Shown here piece by piece: positions 30,377-35,028 of a DNA stretch of 35,028 bases. The translations under genes were made by a program, and so were the position numbers. Every line of letters begins with the position of its first letter. The stretch's first letter is position 1. This stretch comes from Didymodactylos carnosus. Its lineage: Eukaryota > Rotifera > Eurotatoria > Philodinida > Philodinidae. Below the pieces are notes generated by a model. It ran no database searches. It had not been told where the DNA came from and worked only from the letters and a program-made list of their open reading frames with translations. The DNA lies in NCBI GenBank assembly GCA_905250885.1, contig CAJNOQ010001171.1, forward strand, positions 1 to 35,028, read 5' to 3'.

Positions 30377-33202
30377 ATGCATCAACCAGCAATTCCTGAG
30401 GGCGATGAGGAAGGAGATGATTTCGGCCAACCCATGACAAATCGTTATGTTGCCCCTGCCCATGATTCTGCACTATCTCTTCAACCGAGAGAAGATGAAG
30501 GCATCGGACAAATACCAACGATCCAAAGTGAAATGACAGCTGCTGGCGGTGTTGGAATGACTACAAGTACACCACAACAAGCAGAATATAAAACAAATGA
30601 AGAAAAAGGCTTAATAATGCCAGACAGTCAGGATGATGCTATGATACCATCGTCTGAATCAGCACAAACTAATGATGTTGGAGAACAAGGAGAAGGTATA
30701 TTGAAGGGCATACAAGAAGAAGAAGGTGGATTTGATGAAACGATGGTACCCGCTATTTTGGGAGATCAAAAAGACGAAGCATCCAATGTCCAGTCAGAGT
30801 TGACTCCGGATCTAGCAATGATAGGAGCAACGGCTGGCGTGCCAGCAGAAGATGCACCACCACAAGACTTCACAGAACCAGTGAGACAGGTTACTATTCA
30901 TTTTGTTAAACTAGCTTCTTTCAACTTTTTCATTATAGGAAGTGACATCCGACGATGCTAGACACGTGACAATATCTAGCCGCGAAAGAGCATCAAGAAA
31001 TGTTGTTCCGCAAGTGTAAGTTGAAATGTTTAAATAGTGTGGACTATACGATAAAGCTTGTAAATAATCTTGAATGAAGTATCAAAATCTGTATTTTTCT
31101 TTAGAGAATTTTTTGATTCAATGGAACCCGAAGAAGTGGAAGAAGAAAAAAAAGAAGAAAGTCGCAGTCCTAGAATAACCAGAGAAGAAATTGTTTCAAG
31201 ATTTCAAGTATTTCAGAAATATTTGAGAATTTTTAAAATCGGAGATTATGTGCTTACACTTCGATTTTAGGCAGCTGAAATTGAACGTGATCGTTTACGT
31301 CATATCAATTTACAATTACAACAAAGACTGGCAGATTATCTGCATAAAAGAAAGGTACAATGGGCTTTAGTGAACGTCGTTTGTGAACATATGATTTATT
31401 TGTTTTGAAAGGGTACGGATGATTTACCAACCATAACGCAAGCGAATGAAAGATCATCGGCTGAACAACAACAACGTTATCAAAAACATTTAGGTAAGAT
31501 TCAACAAATTTTCTTTCAGAATTTTACCTTTCGATCATAAAATCTGTTATATATTTATTCAGCTGAAATTGAAGCTTTACAAGTGAAACTAAAACGTGAT
31601 CAAAACGAGTTTGAATCACGTCGATCAGAAATAGAAAGTCATATTGAAACAAAAAAAATCCGAATTGACCAGTTGAAAGCCGAATACGTCAGAATGGTTA
31701 AAGAAATTGCGTCAAAAGCTGTTTTCTCAAGAAGCGGGAAAACAATCAGTACTCAAGTAGGTGTTTAGCGTGATCTATGTTCTGATTCGTTTCCTTATAA
31801 TATGAACTAGCTATCTCGATAGACTATTTAATTTTTCTTAAATGAATTATTGCTGATGTTTTCATGTATGTAGGATTGGCGAGATCCAAAGAGAAATTTT
31901 GACGTTGTGCGTATTTCTAGTATCCCTGTTATATACATTTCCATCTATCATATTATCTTATCCAAATGATTGCAGTGCATTTATTTATTGCTTTCATACT
32001 CCTACTAACCATAAAATTCTCTTAGGACCTATTCTTCGGCTTCATAACACTATTAAATGTGACTTCAATATTCGAACAATATTTACAGCATATTTTAAAA
32101 ATCTTCATAAACTCATTCTATACGAAATGAAAATAGTTTATGCATGATAGAGCATTTGCTTGAAATAGAGTTGCATGTCGTAGTAGAATAAAAGCATGGA
32201 CTTCTTTAGCATGAAGACAACAAGACAAGTATTATGTTGCGAATGTCAGTGTTGTATACGATATTTACATTACTATAGTTAGCATTATAAAAATCATTCA
32301 GTTTGAAAGAATATCTTACTGGGAGTATAAGTGAAATTTAAAAATTTTGAAGTAAACTGTATACTGTATTGTTACTAATGCAGCGATAATTTTAGGAAAT
32401 TGAAGGATATTTGGCAGATCTTAAAGCAAAAGAAGAAGAACTAATTAAAGTAAGTTGCTTAAACTGTGTCACTAACTCGAGAAATTTGACACGTAGTTTC
32501 CGAAGTGAGAAAAGATAACTTATCTAGTTATCTACTTTGTCCTTCATGTTTTTCATCTATTTGACGTTTTCAGACACGTCATGAGAATATCCGTTTAAAA
32601 AATCAGTTAAGAAAACGTGACCTACAATTGAAATCCAAAGAAGAATTAGCCGAAGGGTTACATATGATCGATTTTGAACAACTAAAAATAGAAAATCAAA
32701 CATATAGTGAAAAAATTGAAGAAAGAAACGAGGTAAGAAGTAGAAAGTATCGGATTTGTGTATTATTTTTGTTTGTCTCTAGGAATTGATGAAACTTCGT
32801 AAAAAAATTAGTACAACCGTTCAAATTCTAAGTCATATTAAAGAAAAATTAAGTTTTGTTAGTGAACAAAGAATACAAGCTGCGCAAATGTTAAGTGCAA
32901 AAGAGGATGAAGTTAAAAATGTGCGTCTCATTTTACTGGTTTTTGTCATACTATAAAATCTTATTATTTAGCAACGTGATGAATTGGCAAATACAAAGCG
33001 TAAACGTGATCGTTTGAGACAAGAGAATCATCAATTGAAACAGAATTCTGGTCTAGTTGGTAATGAAGCATTATTGAGAGACTATGAAGATCGATATGAC
33101 GAGATCGAACGTGTTAGTGAACAATTGGAAAATTTAAAAAAACGTCACGCTGAAATAACTCTGATGTGTAAAGTATTAAAGAAAAAAATTTCCAAAGTTT
33201 AA
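30377..33202 (+). CDS. CCDC96: CCDC96 (CFAP184) homologue, axonemal coiled-coil protein
   Basis: Ten exons give 544 aa: 30377-30889, 30939-31015, 31105-31207, 31271-31354, 31412-31493, 31563-31756, 32396-32449, 32574-32732, 32783-32920 and 32972-33202. The first 200 residues are acidic and low in structure (EEVEEEKKEE); the rest is continuous coiled coil. Diagnostic motifs are KSKEELAEGLHMIDFEQLKI, NEELMKLRKKI, NEALLRDYEDR and LKKRHAEITL, all close to vertebrate CCDC96. CCDC96 and CCDC113 form a complex on the axonemal doublet near the nexin-dynein regulatory complex, important for ciliary beating; an axonemal role is inferred. Intron 6 is 639 nt and may hide an 11-codon microexon (31874-31906). 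Intron 8 is 124 nt and its 3' part is duplicated downstream. An AATAAA lies at 33285-33290, 83 bp after the stop. Confidence 0.92.
31874..31906 (+). other. Possible 33-nt microexon in intron 6 of CCDC96
   Basis: The sequence between TATGTAG| and |GTGCGT reads DWRDPKRNFDV in phase 0 on both sides. GTGCGT is also the donor of intron 9, so its use here is possible. Skipping it joins STQ to EIEGYL, which fits the CCDC96 family better, so it is left out of the main model. Confidence 0.3.
32487..32584 (+). repeat. 98-bp repeat, copy 1 (CCDC96 intron 8 / exon 9 junction)
   Basis: It covers the last 87 nt of intron 7-8 sequence before exon 32574-32732 and the first 11 nt of that exon. It contains the hairpin AGATAACT-TATCT-AGTTATCT (32513-32533). 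It is 97/98 identical to 33377-33474. Confidence 0.95.
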
Positions 33203-33284
33203 ATTGTTCTTTTACTTTCTAATGGGCGATTATTTATGAAAATATTTTCTTTCTATAAACTTTTTCCTCTTTTGAACTGTTCAA

Positions 33285-33290
33285 AATAAA
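33285..33290 (+). other. Polyadenylation signal of CCDC96
   Basis: AATAAA followed by a T-rich stretch, 83 bp after the stop codon. Confidence 0.6.
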
Positions 33291-33376
33291 GATTATTTTG
33301 TTCGAAAAAGCAAAAAAAAATCAGATCTTTTCGTTACAAGAAACTTTGAATCAGAAATGATTCTATTTTATCATCG

Positions 33377-33474
33377 TGACACGTAGTTTCCGAAGTGAGA
33401 AAAGATACCTTATCTAGTTATCTACTTTGTCCTTCATGTTTTTCATCTATTTGACGTTTTCAGACACGTCATGA
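33377..33474 (+). repeat. 98-bp repeat, copy 2, with 13-bp flanking repeats
   Basis: It is a near-perfect copy of 32487-32584, with one A-to-C change that breaks one pair of the internal hairpin. TTTATCATCGTGA occurs at 33367-33379, overlapping its start, and again at 33487-33499, shortly after its end. This looks like a duplicative insertion with a target-like repeat. Confidence 0.95.
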
Positions 33475-33828
33475 TTTTCATTTCCATTTATCATCGTGAT
33501 AAGACGACTGAGTTTATTATGATTCTCTTAAATGGTTTATTGTGTTACAACGAGCTTGCTGCTGTTGTTCTTCTTGTTCTTTGTTGTTGTTGTTAACATT
33601 ATAAGATTTAACAGATCTATGTAGCCATAAAACGTTCAAAAACGCAGTTTTGCGTGAATCTTGATAATCGATGTATAGTAATTCTCCTAGATGCCCCAAC
33701 GCCAGTTTTTAGTTGCTGCATACCTAAGGTGGTACACTCAAAAGCTATATGCTCTCATTTTAGTCAATGTGGGTTAACACAAAAGCATAGACGAAAGTTG
33801 TTCAATAGCGACGTAAAAAGAGTGTGAA

Positions 33829-33892
33829 ACACTGATTGCAAATATTGTAAAACCATATTGTAAACTTACTCTAATTTAAATAAAAATTGTTT
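33829..33892. repeat. 64-bp direct repeat, copy A (with 34532-34596)
   Basis: Shares CAAATATTG.AAAACCATATTGT.AACTTA and AATTTAAATAAA with copy B at 34532-34596, about 80-85 percent identical. Together with the paired leucine-rich-repeat fragments it shows that this end of the window was partly duplicated. Confidence 0.75.
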
Positions 33893-34047
33893 CGAAAAAT
33901 GATGACTTACTTATTTTTGCAAAATATTGTAGTGTAATATATTCACGATGATCACCTTTCCCCATATTCAACACTCTGAAAAAAAGCGTCTTTTGCTAAA
34001 CCCCTTTTGGGTTTAGTAGCGGTTTAGTAAAATGCAATAACACGCTA

Positions 34048-34519
34048 CCGAAGATCAAGTTGAGTAAGAGGTTTGTTCACTTTCAATGCTTCAGTCAGAG
34101 TTTTAACATGTAGAGTCTCATTTCAACTGGAAAGAAGAGTTTTAGTGTTTATATTTTATTAATTTGAAAGATGCTGGATAGCACAGAAAAATTCATATTT
34201 CTTTCACTGAAAAACATATTATCAGCCGAAGATCAAGTTCAGTAAGAGGTTTGTTCATTTTCAATGTTTCAGCCAGTGCTGTAGCTCCTATATCGGATAT
34301 TTCGTTACTTCGAAGATTAAGTTGGGTGAGAGTGTGATTTCTTTCAAGCAGTTGGCGAGTATGATAGGATCTCGTTCCATTGTGTTCGCATGTTTGTGTT
34401 ATCAGAGATGCAATGTCAATGACGACAGGTGTGTCATGCAAGGTAAATGTGACAGCATGTCTTTGACCAGGTGTTTTGTGTGAATTTTGTTCAATGATAA
34501 GGATTGAAGGTTGATCCAT
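34048..34519 (-). pseudogene. Decayed leucine-rich-repeat (ribonuclease-inhibitor-like) gene
   Basis: The main frame (34519 to 34193) encodes 108 aa starting MDQPSILIIEQN. Its C-terminal half carries one and a half LRR units of RI/NLR type: LTQLNLRSNEISDIGATALAETLK and then PLTELDLR. It then loses the repeat pattern and stops. A second fragment at 34100-34048 repeats about 52 bp of the unit at about 90 percent identity (TEALKVNKPLTQLDLR) and ends at a TAG. Animal genes of this type normally have many such 28-residue units, so this is a truncated or decaying copy. No NACHT or other domain is visible in the window. Confidence 0.55.
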
Positions 34520-35028
34520 GTGTTCGCTGGGAACAGTGATTTCAAATATTGCAAAACCATATTGTTAACTTATTCCAATTTAAATAAAGACCGTTTTGTG
34601 CTGAAGCACCGATTTCAAATTCAGAAAATGGTACTAGTGCCACCTGATATGTTTCTGACAAAAAAACGTCATTTGTAACGAGTAAGGATTCTGACACAAA
34701 CACCCACGCCCTTGCAAATAGGAAAATCAATAACTAACGAGGGAAGGTCCCCAACTGTCCGATCGCTTTCGAGCCGAAACCTAGTGGACTATAGGTAGTC
34801 AACCATGCTGATTCCGAATATCAACATGAGACGTGCTGCTAGGCCTCCAGAGAGTGGTTTTCTGGAAAACCAGTTTTTCAGAAACTCTAAAAAATAACCC
34901 AAACCTTTCTTAATGATGCATGATTGTAGTCCCAAAATTTCTGATTAAAATGAGACCTCTCCCAGCTCTACATGACCTTTCTTTGCAAAGTTATAGAATT
35001 TACAAGAAAAGCCCTAAATTAATTTCTT
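34520..35028. other. Window end, no gene seen
   Basis: It contains repeat copy B (34532-34596) and an inverted copy of the dispersed motif at about 34808-34825. From 34740 the sequence resembles the more GC-rich repeat-like opening of the window. No coding region is supported. Confidence 0.45.

Larger units (their letters stand above)
33203..34192. other. Region downstream of CCDC96 with duplicated segments
   Basis: No gene is supported. It holds the CCDC96 polyadenylation signal, the second copy of the 98-bp repeat, a TTG-rich microsatellite at about 33556-33598, a 64-bp repeat (33829-33892) matched at 34532-34596, a hairpin (CTAAACCC/GGGTTTAG, 33996-34016) and a leucine-rich-repeat fragment at 34048-34100. 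Confidence 0.5.

Noticed and set aside
31899-32147. 82-codon open frame on the plus strand
   Set aside because: It lies within intron 6 of CCDC96, has AT-driven hydrophobic composition and no recognisable domain.
33996-34016. CTAAACCC/GGGTTTAG hairpin as telomeric repeat
   Set aside because: There is only one inverted pair, not a tandem array, and known bdelloid telomere repeats differ.
1-35028. tRNA, rRNA, spliced-leader RNA or CRISPR array
   Set aside because: No cloverleaf with A and B boxes, no rRNA-like block, no spliced-leader-like sequence and no spaced direct-repeat array was recognised on either strand.

Overview
The window looks like nuclear DNA of a small, AT-rich metazoan genome, most likely a bdelloid rotifer. 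The reasons are short GT-AG introns (mostly 55-70 nt), compact genes whose proteins match animal families, many decayed inverted-repeat elements, a Mutator-like element, and one intron-free gene of bacterial/fungal type. The taxon is an inference; no rRNA or mitochondrial marker is present.

Layout. (1) 1-1835: repeat-rich, no gene. (2) 1836-2387 (-): intron-free Tctex1-type dynein light chain. (3) 3451-4890 (+): three-exon coiled-coil protein ending in a PACT (pericentrin/AKAP450) centrosome-targeting domain. (4) 4891-12640: mostly AT-rich intergenic DNA with an element at 6293-7086 and two doubtful small genes on the minus strand. (5) 12642-13458 (+): two-exon Cys-rich protein of unknown function. 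(6) 14218-15864: degenerate MULE-like transposon with a perfect 9-bp target duplication and a second element apparently nested in it. (7) 16034-16822 (-): intron-free glycosyltransferase-like gene, a candidate horizontal transfer. (8) 16823-18908: foldback elements. (9) 18909-20205 (-): six-exon CNBP/Gis2-type protein with eight CCHC knuckles. (10) 20885-24596 (-): fifteen-exon BRPF-type chromatin reader (PHD-knuckle-ePHD plus bromodomain, no PWWP seen). (11) 25714-28682 (+): eight-exon homologue of C11orf65/MFI, with a foldback element in intron 4. (12) 30377-33202 (+): ten-exon CCDC96/CFAP184 homologue. (13) 33203-35028: a 98-bp copy of a CCDC96 intron/exon junction, then a decayed leucine-rich-repeat gene.

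Four of the eight well-supported genes (Tctex1 light chain, PACT protein, MFI, CCDC96) have relatives acting at centrosomes, cilia or with dynein. Two of these have an X-box-like (RFX) site about 370-385 bp upstream of the start codon. The other recognisable genes are a histone-acetyltransferase scaffold (BRPF) and a nucleic-acid chaperone (CNBP). No operon-like overlaps, CRISPR arrays, rRNA or tRNA genes were seen. Exon models come from reading splice sites and frames by eye. All internal exon phases were checked and each final model is a multiple of three.
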